31,577 bases of DNA from Gnetum montanum (taxonomy: Eukaryota > Streptophyta > Gnetopsida > Gnetales > Gnetaceae): contig MNCI01029657.1 of assembly GCA_015680685.1 (NCBI GenBank), positions 59,211 to 90,787 of the forward strand, given 5' to 3'. A program made the translations under genes and the position numbers. This document shows positions 8,897-18,472 of this stretch, piece after piece. Numbering within the stretch: position 1 is the stretch's first letter; the number at the start of each line of letters is the position of its first letter. The notes beneath the pieces were generated by a model. That model did not search any database and had not been told where the DNA came from. It saw nothing but the letters and a program-made list of their open reading frames with translations.

Positions 8897-11737
8897 CTAA
8901 CAGAAAATACAAAATACAAAATTTTTTGGAACTCATGTGATTCCTGGTGGCAGTGAATCTCCCATGGGCTTCTTCCCCTTGTCCTGTGCTCTAGGCTTAA
9001 GAAATGGATACTTCTGAAGGAGTGCTTGAAGCTTTTCTTCCTTTGTTTAGGGATCATGTGCCATCTATGCTAATGTTCCAATATTTAATGGAGTTAGCAC
9101 CTCCCATGGACACAATACTTGCAAAAACATCTAATTAGCTTTGACATACCATGTCGCAAATAGCCGACGTTCCTCCTCGTGGGCTCTGGCTTTGTCTCTG
9201 TATTCTTAATAGTCCATAAGTCATCAAGCCAAGTCTGCTACAACATCCTTTTGACCTTAGTATCTAGCTTTTACCACCTCTAGTTCAGAATTTGCTACCT
9301 CCAATTTCTATAGTGTCTTTTTGTATTCAACAAACTCTATTTTATACTTGGCATAGGTGGTGGTTACCTATTTTTCTAGCTCGATCCTCAGCCATCCTGT
9401 TGTTAACATGGCTAAGTTGGCATACCATAGGTTTGCCAACTCCATGTACTCTATGAGATCCTAGATCTATAGGTCCCAACTATTTAATTCTACTTAGTGG
9501 ATGAAGGCTTAAGTGTCCAATATGACTCACCAATCAGTGTTTTAAGCACTAAAAGAGTTAATGTGGGTATTGGCCATATGGATTTCTTTTTCAATGGTCT
9601 CCTTATACATCCCCACCTTATCCTAAAAATGTTGCTTCAATTTTTCATGTTGCTTAGCTTCATTTTTCCATGCACTTATTTCAATGACCATCTTCTGATG
9701 GATGACACATACCTTCTCCATTGAGAGGGTTCTGTTCTCTTTGGCTAAGTGACTTATGTCTTGGTTAACTCTTATTAGTTGTTCTTGCATTTGCTAAAAA
9801 CTTTCCTTGAGAACATTCTTTTATTTTTCAACTATTTTCTATCAAAAATTTTTGGTATCAAGGAGTTTATTTTCTTCCTGTAAGGCTTTGAGTGCTTTTG
9901 CATGTGCATACATTTGAGCCTATACTTTTGAAGCATCCCAAGTAGCCTTCTCCTTTTCCACTGCTACCCTTTTATTCTCCTCTAATAATTTATTTAGTTG
10001 CTCTGTTCTAAATGATTCTAGCTGATCAACTAGAATAAGTTGGGACAAATCCTGTTGTTTAGCTTATAGGACAACAAACTTCTCTTGGAGTTTTCTCAAC
10101 TCATCTTCTACATGTTCAGCCCTAACCTCATCCATAAATAGCTTTTCCTTCATGGAAATGAGTTCTAATTGTGCCACTATGATATCTTGGGAGATGTTAA
10201 ACAAGGACATCATTACTTGTCCTATTTGTAGCAAATGATCTAGAGCATCCTCATGTTCCATAGGAGTCATCGAGGTACCAGTTAGAACTTGAGCATCATG
10301 TGCTCTTGTAAGATCTGCTGGTGGCACAATAGGGATGTTAAATGACTCTCTAATGTGATCCATAACCACTTTTGTTGCTCTTGCTACATCTTGATGTTGC
10401 ATGACCACTACTGTAGCACCTTCACTAGTTTCCAATTATTCTTGAAATGATGCAACATTCCTAGAAATTTTTTGTGACCAATGCAACTCCCCTCCTCCTG
10501 TTTGTATTAAGACCTCACCCCTTGCATGCTCGATTAAGATGGCAGGCTATATAGCATTATCGATCACCTTGAAGAGATTGGCCTCATCCCAACTTTCCCA
10601 ATTGACCATTTTTGTGATGATCCTGAGATGGCTCATTGATGGTCGGTAATCTTGCGATGGTGATGGTGGTTGTTGATCCTACTGGCTCATGGGCTACATG
10701 CTAGGCCCTGCTTCTTGTTGTTGATTGAGCCCCATGTTTGGAAGTTGGCTAGGCCCTACTATTTGAGGTGCAGTGGGCCCAATTTTCTACTGTTTTTTAG
10801 GCTCTAATGTCTCACCAACATCTTTTCTTGATGCTTATGGCTTTAATAATTTGACATATGAAGCATTTTGAGCCTTTCTAAGGACATCATTAGTGTACCC
10901 TAGTATTCCAGCATGCCAACATAGCTTCCTAATTAGACATGGTAAGGGCAATGCAAACTTTCTTGTCTTGCATTCTTCAAACTGCCTTAATATTTCTGTT
11001 AGATATAAATAGGGCAAATTAGCATCAACCTTGCCCATCAAGATTGTGCTTCCTTTGGCTGCATAGGTAGAGATCTTGTTTAGCCCCTTCGTTGAGAAGA
11101 TGTGATAGATGCTAATTTTAAAATAAATTCTCACTTCAAGGGTTAGTTTTCCATATGTTTTATCTTCTTTGCTATACACTCTCTTTAGCCATACTTTTTT
11201 TGCATCAACATCGAAGCTGGTTCATAGGTGAGCAACTTTGGATCCTGTATTCAGAAGATTTAACACTTCTACAATGGCCTTCATGGAGAAATCAATTGAA
11301 ATTCCACCAATGTCAACAATGGTGCCTTCCTCTTTATTATGCCAAAATTGATAAGTTTACCCCAAATCCCATTCTCCACTTTTTGAGAGGACAAGCCATA
11401 GTGGAGATCCCTTGAGTTGATCTTTGATTAGCTCATGGGTGAATTCAGTAAAACGTCCAAAATTAAGTTCCATGATCACTACAATAGATGTGGATCTTTC
11501 CTGAATGGCCTAAATGCATTTTAGGGACAACATGAGATGTTTTCCTTGTTCAGGTGCCCTACCTTCTCCACATTCTTCTTGACTAGATTATGAATTAACA
11601 AGGGTTTATTGATGGATGCTAAATAATTGTGCCTCCTGGTCTACATGTTCTATGAGAGGTCCTTGGCATCTACCTCTCCTTGGACATTTGGATGCATCTT
11701 GAGAAGGTCCTCATTGTTGTCCTAATTTAGGGGTCAT
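8897..11737 (-). pseudogene. E2 ORF2: plant-transposon-like domain plus coiled coils, broken
   Basis: A reading frame of about 947 codons can be followed in one phase for much of its length through many stops that mostly fit C-to-T decay. Layout: a basic patch near residue 20 (CPRRGRC; KRPRR in E3); residues about 80-275 with KGSPLW, YQFWHNKEEGT, EVLNLLNTG, LEVRIYFKI and ALPLPCLIRKLCWHAG, an order resembling the plant domain I recall as 'putative plant transposon protein' (Pfam Transposase_32); a Pro/Gln/Gly linker at about 300-350; then long heptad-like stretches at about 434-712 (DELRKLQEK, EQLNKLLEENK, HEKLKQHF); and a conserved C-terminal KGKKPMG patch. The ATG at 11737 directly follows a splice-acceptor-like AG. 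It sits where pol would be. Its function is unknown; it might be a nuclear or particle accessory protein (inference). E3 and E4 carry homologous copies. Confidence 0.75.
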
Positions 11738-11994
11738 CTATAATCACATAAATATTAATTGTTAGTAAGGTTATTTAAAGAAGTTTAATTATTTCATACC
11801 TTACTCATTACCTTTAATAAATTTTGAATTCTTGCTTAGTGTGATTTCAGAGTTAGAAATTTTTCAAGGAAATTCCCCTAAAAGTTTTAATGTTGGGCCT
11901 GATTTGCTCAGGTAATTCTAATAATAATTTACATGATTTGGGTGAAGGAAGAAAATTATAGTGGCATGAGTTAACATTTCTTAATATTACTTAC
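11738..11994 (-). other. Probable intron in the E2 ORF2 leader
   Basis: On the minus strand a donor GG|GTAAGT (intron starts at 11994) is followed by an AT-rich stretch, a branch-site consensus TACTAAC (11767-11761) and AG at 11739-11738, directly before the ORF2 ATG. The 257-nt length is ordinary for plants. E3 has matching signals at 14739, 14527-14521 and 14500-14499. Splicing is inferred, not shown. Confidence 0.55.
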
Positions 11995-12060
11995 CCCTAT
12001 GATATCCTTCAGGTGATAGTGAATTTCAAAAAAGTTATATATGAATTCTACCATACCCCT

Positions 12061-12072
12061 TCCCCATGATTG
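12061..12072 (-). other. Polypurine-tract-like motif in the E2 ORF2 leader
   Basis: Minus strand CAATCATGGGGA is a weakened copy of the motif at the 3' LTR border. It falls in the presumed leader exon of ORF2. The equivalent site in E3 (14806-14818) is better preserved. Confidence 0.45.
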
Positions 12073-12250
12073 AGTTAAACACTCTAGGTTTAAGTAGGTG
12101 TGATCAGAAGGGAAATCAGAGTGTTAACAAGCGAGATATCGATGGTTAAATGTTAGACTCACAAAGCATGAAAAATCATGGAAGAAAATGGCAACAAATC
12201 CCCTCACATCAATAGTTGAAAATGACTTCTACATGCACGAGGGGGACCCA

Positions 12251-12306
12251 TATATATAGTTTTTATAGACACAATATCATGTATGCAATAGTGCATACCT
12301 GATATC
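12251..12306 (-). promoter_or_regulatory. Internal promoter-like block upstream of E2 ORF2
   Basis: Read on the minus strand: GATATC (12306-12301), a spacer, GATATT (12278-12273) exactly 28 bp on, then TATAAAAA (12267-12260) and TATATATA. Two GATATC-type units followed at once by a TATA box copy the order of the LTR promoter. It lies about 520 bp upstream of the ORF2 ATG. E3 keeps an AT-rich TATA (about 14993-15000) but not the GATATC units. Confidence 0.5.
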
Positions 12307-13068
12307 ATGTCCTATCCAGAATAGTATACTTAGTAAGATGGATGAATTTTTGAGTTTTCATGGCCAAAAATGAGGGATTTGAGGTAGATTTGAAAGACCT
12401 AGGGTAATGTTAGGTGGACATTAAGGCACCAAAAGTGTAATGAAGTGGAATTATATAATGAAGTTCTTAAATAGGTTGAGGAAAAAGGACATGTAGTGGT
12501 GCAAAGGAACATGTGGTTCAAATAATGATAAAGGAAAGAATAAATTTGGCAATGCAGTACTTGGAGGGTATAAGATGATGTGGCGGTGTACAGCAAGTAC
12601 AAATCACAAACTTCATGCAAGTGGATCCTCCCCAAAGCAGGTTTCAACCTATAATGCCCTTGCATAACCACATCTTAAAATGTTTGTAGGCACTAGAAGG
12701 GTTAAATGCAATCCACACTGATGCAACAAAACACACACATGTTGAATACCACCATGAGGAGGTATGAATTTATGCCACACAAGACACAAGTTAGAAATAC
12801 TTGGATAGTGAGATGAGACGAATCATAGAAGGGATTGAAAAGATTAGGACATGAGGTAACTTACCCTAGCATAATGAATCCAAAGTGTTGTGCATGATTA
12901 AGGTACCATTAGTCTTTTGTTCCAAGATCAAGACCAAGTCCATACCTCTGAACAGTGACATTACATTGTTTCTTCCAATGATAGGCAACCATAAGGGCAT
13001 CATAATAGCAAGGTGTATGATCACTTGGTGTTTTCCCCAAGGGATGAGTGATTTGAATTATCTGTAGC
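12307..13068 (-). other. E2 internal region between gag and ORF2, left part
   Basis: No coding signal. It aligns with 15100-15770 of E3. A block at about 12615-12720 (TCCTCCCCAAAG, CCAACCTATAATGCCC) is more alike in the two copies than its surroundings. The stretch continues across the E3 insertion at 19360. Confidence 0.6.
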
Positions 13069-13073
13069 ACATT
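13069..13073. repeat. Left target-site duplication of E3 (ACATT)
   Basis: ACATT here and at 19355-19359 match perfectly and abut the E3 LTRs. Without E3, the E2 sequence runs on in register with the uninterrupted copy near 15765 (GTGGCACTTTTC). Confidence 0.93.
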
Positions 13074-13546
13074 TTATGAGTGGAGAGGTACCCCTACACT
13101 CAACCATACGAATATGAGCATTACACGTGCGATCCAGTTGAACTCTGCAAATGGACTAGTTGTGGCATCTAATGAATGCTGCAATGATGAAGTAATCTCA
13201 ATATTTATTGTTAGTCATGTGCATGTCCAAGTATGTCATACTCAAATAAAAGATTCCGTACAATTACAATCACCACACTACGGGCATATACTGAGAGGAA
13301 AAGGGTTGAGAGAAAAAATGAAAACTAAAATCAAAACTAACTCTAAACTAACTTACTTCCTAATGATTCATCTACCTCTTAGTTATAGATGAGGAGATAG
13401 GCTATGATATCACATATGCAATATCACTGCTAGGCTATGATATCGTGTATGTGATATCACATATGCGATATCCCATCATCTGTGATATCACGGATGCGAT
13501 ATCACGGGTGTGATATCATGGCTATCAGAAAATTGATGACTCATCA
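13074..13546 (-). repeat. E3 3' LTR with internal deletion
   Basis: 473 bp against 863 bp in its partner. About 400 bp are missing at about 13171, where GTGGCATCTA joins sequence that in 18492-19354 lies beyond the AT-rich middle. The terminal base pattern is TTATGAG at 13074, one base from the family end. Confidence 0.9.
13380..13522 (-). promoter_or_regulatory. Expanded GATATC array in the E3 3' LTR
   Basis: Eight GATATC or AATATC units lie at about 13404-13522, against six in the 5' LTR of the same element. The TATA box is mutated (TATAACTA on the minus strand, 13387-13380). Confidence 0.65.
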
Positions 13547-13560
13547 TACCCCCATGACTG
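13547..13560 (-). other. E3 polypurine tract
   Basis: Minus strand CAGTCATGGGGGTA directly precedes the 3' LTR. It is the best-preserved form of this tract in the window. Confidence 0.85.
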
Positions 13561-13639
13561 AATGAAAACTCATCCTCGAGTTAAAGTGAGAATAAGCTCC
13601 ATTGATTACATAGTGGATAGGTATGGGATTATTGACTGG

Positions 13640-14498
13640 CTAGAATGGATTCATGCCGTAATGTGGAGTCAGAACAAAATTAAGATACAACATAAAAGAA
13701 AATCCTATGATTACAAAATTGGATGGAACCCATGTAGTTCTTGGTGGCGATGGCTCCTCCATGGGTGTATTTCCCTTTTCTTGCACTCCAGGTCTTGGGA
13801 TTTGATGATGTTGAACCAAGCCTAGAGTTTCTCCTCTTGTAAGACCTTGAGTGCCTTAGCATGCACGTAAGTTTGTGCTTGTACCATAGAGGCACCCCAG
13901 TCAGCCTTCTCTATCAACAGTCAGCCACCCTTTTATTTTCTATCAATAGTTTATTAAGCTGCTTTGTTTTGAAAGTGTCTAGCTCGTTCTGAGTAACCAT
14001 TGGCCCTGTATTTGGAAGGTTTAATACTTCTAAAATGGCTTGAATAGAGAACTCAATAGTCACACCACAATTGTTAATCGTGGTGCCTTCTTTTTTATTG
14101 TGCCAAAATTGGTACATTTCCCCTAAGTACCAAGCATCACTTTCAGAGAGGATAGGCCATAATGGGGATCCTTTGAGGTGATCCCTAATAGCCTCAGGAA
14201 TAAACTTTGAAAAAGATTCAAAATTTAATTCCACAATCATTGTAGTGAATGTGGACCTTTCATGGATAGCTTGAACACAATCCTGGGGCAACGTAAGATG
14301 TTTTCCTTGTTCAGGCGCTGTAGTAGCTCCTCCTTTTGCCTATCCAGACTATACAGTAGGAGGGTCTTCTTGATGAATGCTAAATGATTATTCCTCCTAT
14401 TCTATATGTTGTCTGGTAGGGACTTGTTCTTCACCTCTCCTAGGTCGTTTGATTGCACCTTGAGTAGGACCTTCTTGTTGTTCGTATTTCAAGGCCAT
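13640..14498 (-). pseudogene. E3 ORF2, shortened by two internal deletions
   Basis: Starts MALKYEQQ at 14498, just after a splice-acceptor-like AG, with a KRPRR basic patch near residue 18. Stops interrupt the first 60 codons. A clean 125-codon stretch (14291-13914) holds KGSPLWPIL, YQFWHNKKEGT and EVLNLPNTG, matching the start of the E2 domain, and then jumps in frame to TKQLNKLLIENK, which in E2 lies about 420 residues further on. A second jump takes QEE directly to EKL near the C-terminus, followed by a frameshift and the conserved PMEEPSPPRTTWVPSNFV end. The second half of the plant-transposon-like domain and most of the coiled coil are therefore missing. Homologous to E2 ORF2; function unknown. 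Confidence 0.75.
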
Positions 14499-14739
14499 CT
14501 GCAATCACATGAGGCTAATCATTAGTAAGGTTGTTACCAAAGTTAGGTTATACCTTACTGCTTGCCTTAATAGATTTACTTTATTTTTTTGTGATGTTAA
14601 TTAGTGGAAGAACATGTCCCCGAAAGATTATAGTGTTGAGTCCTCTTTGCTTAGGTGGTTTCCAAATTTAATTTTCTGGTATAGCTAAGGGGATAAAATT
14701 TTTTTGACACATTTTATTCTTAATTTTACAACTAATTAC
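14499..14739 (-). other. Probable intron in the E3 ORF2 leader
   Basis: Minus strand AAGG|GTAATT at 14739, branch-like TACTAAT at 14527-14521 and TTGCAG ending at 14499, directly before ATG. At 241 nt it matches the E2 intron in place and signals, with a weakened donor. Confidence 0.5.
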
Positions 14740-16368
14740 CCTTAAAGATGTCCTTTAGAAGATGATGAATTTCAAAACATTTATGCACTATTTGGCATGT
14801 GCCCCTCCCCCATGACTAAGCTGAACACTCTAGGTTCAAGTAGGTTCAAACAGAATGAAAATCAAAGTACCAGCGAGCAAGTTATGGATATGAAAGCAAG
14901 GGACACGTAATTGCAAGTCATAGAGAGGAATTGAAAAACTTCCCCTGCGTGATCAATTGCAAATGATGTTGATTAGCACAGGGGGGTCACGTATATATAT
15001 TTTCATTGAAGTTAGGGCACTTAGAGAATGTACCAAATTTTTAAGATTTCTTTGAAATTAAATGATGTAAACTAAGGACATATGGATGATTGTTAAAGGG
15101 TTTGAGGGTAATTCAACTAGTTCTGAAGGTATGAAAATTATGATGGTATGGAATTTATCAATAAGGACCTCAGATGGTAGTGAAAAAGGCTATGTGATGG
15201 TTCATAAGAACATTGAATCAGAGGGATAGTAGTAGGGAAAGAATGTTACAAAAGATAGGCTGAGGGTAAGAAATGGTGTGTGTGAGCTGTGTCATAAGTG
15301 AAAATTACAAGAGATTACACAAGTGGGTCCTCCCCAAAGTAGGTTCCAACCTATAATGCCCTTTTGTAAACACACTTAAAAGTATCTGTGGGCACTAGAA
15401 GGGTTAAATGTAATCCTCACTGGTTCCACAAAACACACATGTAAATATCACCAAAATGAGGTAAGAATTCTATGTTACACATGAAATGAGCTACAATTAC
15501 ATGAACAGTGAGATGAGATGAAGTATAGAAGGGATCATAGAGATTGGGACATGAGGTAACTGACCTAGGGCATAGTGAATCCTATGTGTAAAGCATGATT
15601 AACGTGTCATTAACCTATCATTCCAAGATCAAGACCAAGTCCATTCCTCTAATCAGTGACATCGCATTGTTTCATCCCATGATGACAAACTATGAGAGTA
15701 CCATAACAACAAGGCGTACAATCACTTGGTGTTTTATTCAAGGGAGGAGTGATTTTTATTTTGTGGCACTTTTCTTTTCATTTTTTTTCTCTATTTTTTT
15801 GAATACTGAATCTAGAGAAGCCACCAACCTTCAGGCATGGGTGCATGTATTTCTAGTGGAAACCCCTAGAACAGCATTGGATTTTTGAGTGCCCTTTTGA
15901 TTACTCTTACTCCCATTTTTCATTAGATCTACAAGGATCTTAGTACAACCGCATTGCATGATAACTCCCATAGACGTCACCAAAGAGAATCCGCAAGTCC
16001 CCTTGATGTCACATCCTAATCATTTCCTCTTGGTTCATCTTTCTTCATTCTAGGTATAATGAACACAAAATTAATTTTAAGTTTTTAAAAATGTCAAGAA
16101 TATCACTGTACCCTCAAACATTACCTCTTATTTGTAGAATGGATGAGTGGGTGTAATGGGCTTACTGTCCAAATAATTGATTGTCTGAGACTTGAGAACA
16201 TAGAACACACCTCAACCAATGATCCACATGAGTGTTTTATTCATAGATGAGATTACTTGTAAAAACATAAAAAGACAAAAAGATAAAACAAGAAATTGAA
16301 AAATGAAAAATTGGAAAAAAAAAGTTGTAAAATTAAAGAAAAAAAACATTTATTAATCCTACTTGTTA
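14740..16368 (-). other. E3 internal region between gag and ORF2
   Basis: No coding signal. It holds a polypurine-tract-like motif at 14806-14818 (minus strand TAGTCATGGGGGA), a TATA-like run at about 14993-15000, a well-conserved block at about 15322-15440 (TCCTCCCCAAAG, CCAACCTATAATGCCC), and a pyrimidine-rich run at about 15767-15800 that in E2 is the site where E3 inserted. Confidence 0.6.
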
Positions 16369-16374
16369 TTAAAA

Positions 16375-16396
16375 TGGGGGATATCCCCCATGACTA
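16375..16396 (-). other. Polypurine-tract-like motif and palindrome at the E3 gag end
   Basis: 16375-16390 is a perfect 16-bp palindrome, TGGGGGATATCCCCCA, over the last Gag codons. The minus strand reads TAGTCATGGGGGATA. E2 has the same site at 20012-20026 with one changed base in the palindrome. Confidence 0.6.
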
Positions 16397-17116
16397 ATTG
16401 GTTGAGGATGGAAAGGATTAATAAATTGAAGATAACGATCCTTGCATGTTGGAAATATTGGGGCTCGGTCATGCTTACCCAATCGAGGTTCACACACTTA
16501 ATTATAATAAGCATAGTGGGGCAATTTATATGATGTAGTTCCCAGATAATGAGTTGACCCACTATGATGTTTGGGACTGTTAGATGGTATGCAAAGATTG
16601 CAATGATGTCTTCCATGGCTATGTTCATTGGGTCGTATTGTTGTTGGAGTGTGAGTTGGTGGCCCTGATGGAGTTACATGAGGTGTGGGGTTTGAAGACA
16701 AGGGTGCACCACAGGGTTGGACTTGTGCTGAGTGGGAGGATGCAGTGGCCTCAGAATTATGTTGTCCCTTCTTAGGGTCATTTCTGAAGAAGGGACACCT
16801 CTGATGTTGCTGAGGTCTCTCACTGCTATTAGCAATATTAGCACAAGTAATGTTTGTGGGTTGTTGTTGTAGTGTAGACACCTTAGGAATAGTTGGTGGT
16901 GATGTAGAAGGAGGGAAAAATGATAATGTTGAAATTGAAGAGCAATGTAAGGTACACAAGGCGATGGTTGTGTTGAAGGCATGGGCTGATAGTATAGAGG
17001 AGAATGATAATGCGGTGAGATAGAGTATGTTGACCCAGTTGGGGAAATAGGATGTTGAACAAGATAAGCGTTTAGGTTCTGATGATATGAAGGGTGCCTC
17101 TAGTTTAGGGGTGGTC

Positions 17117-17129
17117 TCCCCCATGACTG
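17117..17129 (-). other. Polypurine-tract-like motif inside E3 gag
   Basis: Minus strand CAGTCATGGGGGA, read as Q-S-W-G in the gag frame. The same nucleotides recur at 16384-16396, where they are read as S-H-G-G, one base out of phase. Confidence 0.6.
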
Positions 17130-18472
17130 GGATTGTTGCCACTGTGATCGAACACAGTATCTTTGTACAAAATCTGGATGTAACGTGTTTCCCCAATGCT
17201 CATGTAAATGTAACAATATTGGGCATTGGCCTTTGGGGTGATCGTACAGGCATATGTTGCATTCATACGTATGATTGGCAATTGAGCTCTTATTTTCCTT
17301 ATACCTTCTTTTCGATTGTCTAATGTTTTGTTGTGCTTCTTGGGTTGTCAAAACTCTATCTCCAATAATATTGATAAATTCTCCACACTTTTTATACATC
17401 CATTCCAACATCTTATTGATCTTTGCCTCGACTTCTTTTAATGATTTTTGTATTGGCAAAGATGATTTTTTCTCCTTGTGGTAGGTTGATTTCTCCTTTT
17501 TATGATTATGGACCTTTGTTAAGTTGAGATTTTGGTCCTGTTGATATTTTTCAACACTCTCCCATCTAGCCATTTCTCCTTCTTCTTTTTCTACCTGCTT
17601 AATAAGCTCTTGGACATGATGGGTTAGTAGTTCATATAGTTGAGCTTGGGCATACATTCCTAAGGGCTCTCTTGTTTCACTACGTAGCCCATCAATGATA
17701 TGGTACATTAGCCTTTCCTTGAAAAACCCATGGCCTGGACAGTTGTTTAACAGTGCATAATATATTTCTAAGGCCATGTCCAAGGGTTCATGTTTTTCTT
17801 GTTTCCACTCTTGGATTTTTTTTCTCAAGGCTGACACTCTTGCGTAGGTTTGATATCTTTCATTAGAGATTTCTACCATTTTTGGCCAACTTCGTATTGA
17901 ATTTGGTTTTAACAATCTATACCATACTTTTGCTTGGCCAACGAGTGTCATGGGGAAGAGCTTAAGTTTTTGCCATCCATTATCAATGTTATCCCATGTG
18001 TAGGAATCATAGAAGGCTTGTAAATGTTGATGTAGATCTAAGTCATAGCCTCCTAAAAAATTGGGAAAGTTATTTAAATAGAGCATGGGTAGATGACTCT
18101 CTTTATGATGCCTACGGGAGATTTAAATAGCCTATTGTATTTGCGTTAGGCTTGTAGTGGCTAGTAGGGGTTCATTGTCATTGAGTAAGTTATGCTTTCA
18201 TGTGTGGGGATGACGTTGATTTTTTTTATGTTTATAAGAAACCCCCATTTCAGGCTGTGTGCTTCAATCTTCATTATCATATAATTCGTTGGTTCTCCAA
18301 TGAACTTCCTCACTAGGTGTGGCATTATTGTAATCTTGTAGAAGAGCCATGGTTGTGAAGTTGTGTGTGAATTTATATGTGACTTTGTATAATTATTTCT
18401 TTCTAAAAGATATATTGTTAAGTCCTTTACAATGACCTCGTATGATATAACTAATCTTGATAACTAGCACCG

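Larger units (their letters stand above)
16369..18350 (-). pseudogene. gag: E3 gag, the best-preserved gag in the window
   Basis: Gag would build the retrotransposon particle. It starts MALLQDYN at 18350, as in E2. Stops interrupt the N-terminal part, then 328 codons are open (18086-17100). These hold a retrotransposon capsid domain (FPMTLVGQAKVWYRLL near residue 45, ISNERYQT, KQEKHEPLDMALE, YAQAQLYEL), a Lys/Glu-rich linker, and a zinc knuckle CNICLYDHPKGQC (17261-17223) with spacing CX2CX3HX4C. A Pro/Ser/Thr/His-rich tail follows with stops and one frame change, and ends SHGGYPPF with a double stop at 16371-16366. No protease follows, unlike in E1. The element's own integration and reverse-transcription proteins are missing. 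Confidence 0.85.

Noticed and set aside
11738-11800. A nearer splice donor (AAG|GTATGA) giving a 62-nt intron
   Set aside because: The E3 equivalent would be 55 nt, shorter than plant introns usually are. The GTAAGT donor at 11994 gives a normal length.
13400-13525. Regular GATATC repeats as a CRISPR-like or satellite array
   Set aside because: Units are 6 to 14 bp, spacers vary and the array sits at a fixed place in each LTR before a TATA box. This is a promoter repeat in plant DNA.
15595-15888. Plus-strand frames at 12885, 13114, 15595 and 18994 as a repeated small gene
   Set aside because: They recur only because E2 and E3 (and their LTRs) are copies. They are antisense to the elements and lack a protein-like pattern.
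16498-17196. A 232-codon frame as a separate gene
   Set aside because: Its second half is the true gag tail after a frameshift, and its first half is a shadow of gag. It belongs to E3 gag.
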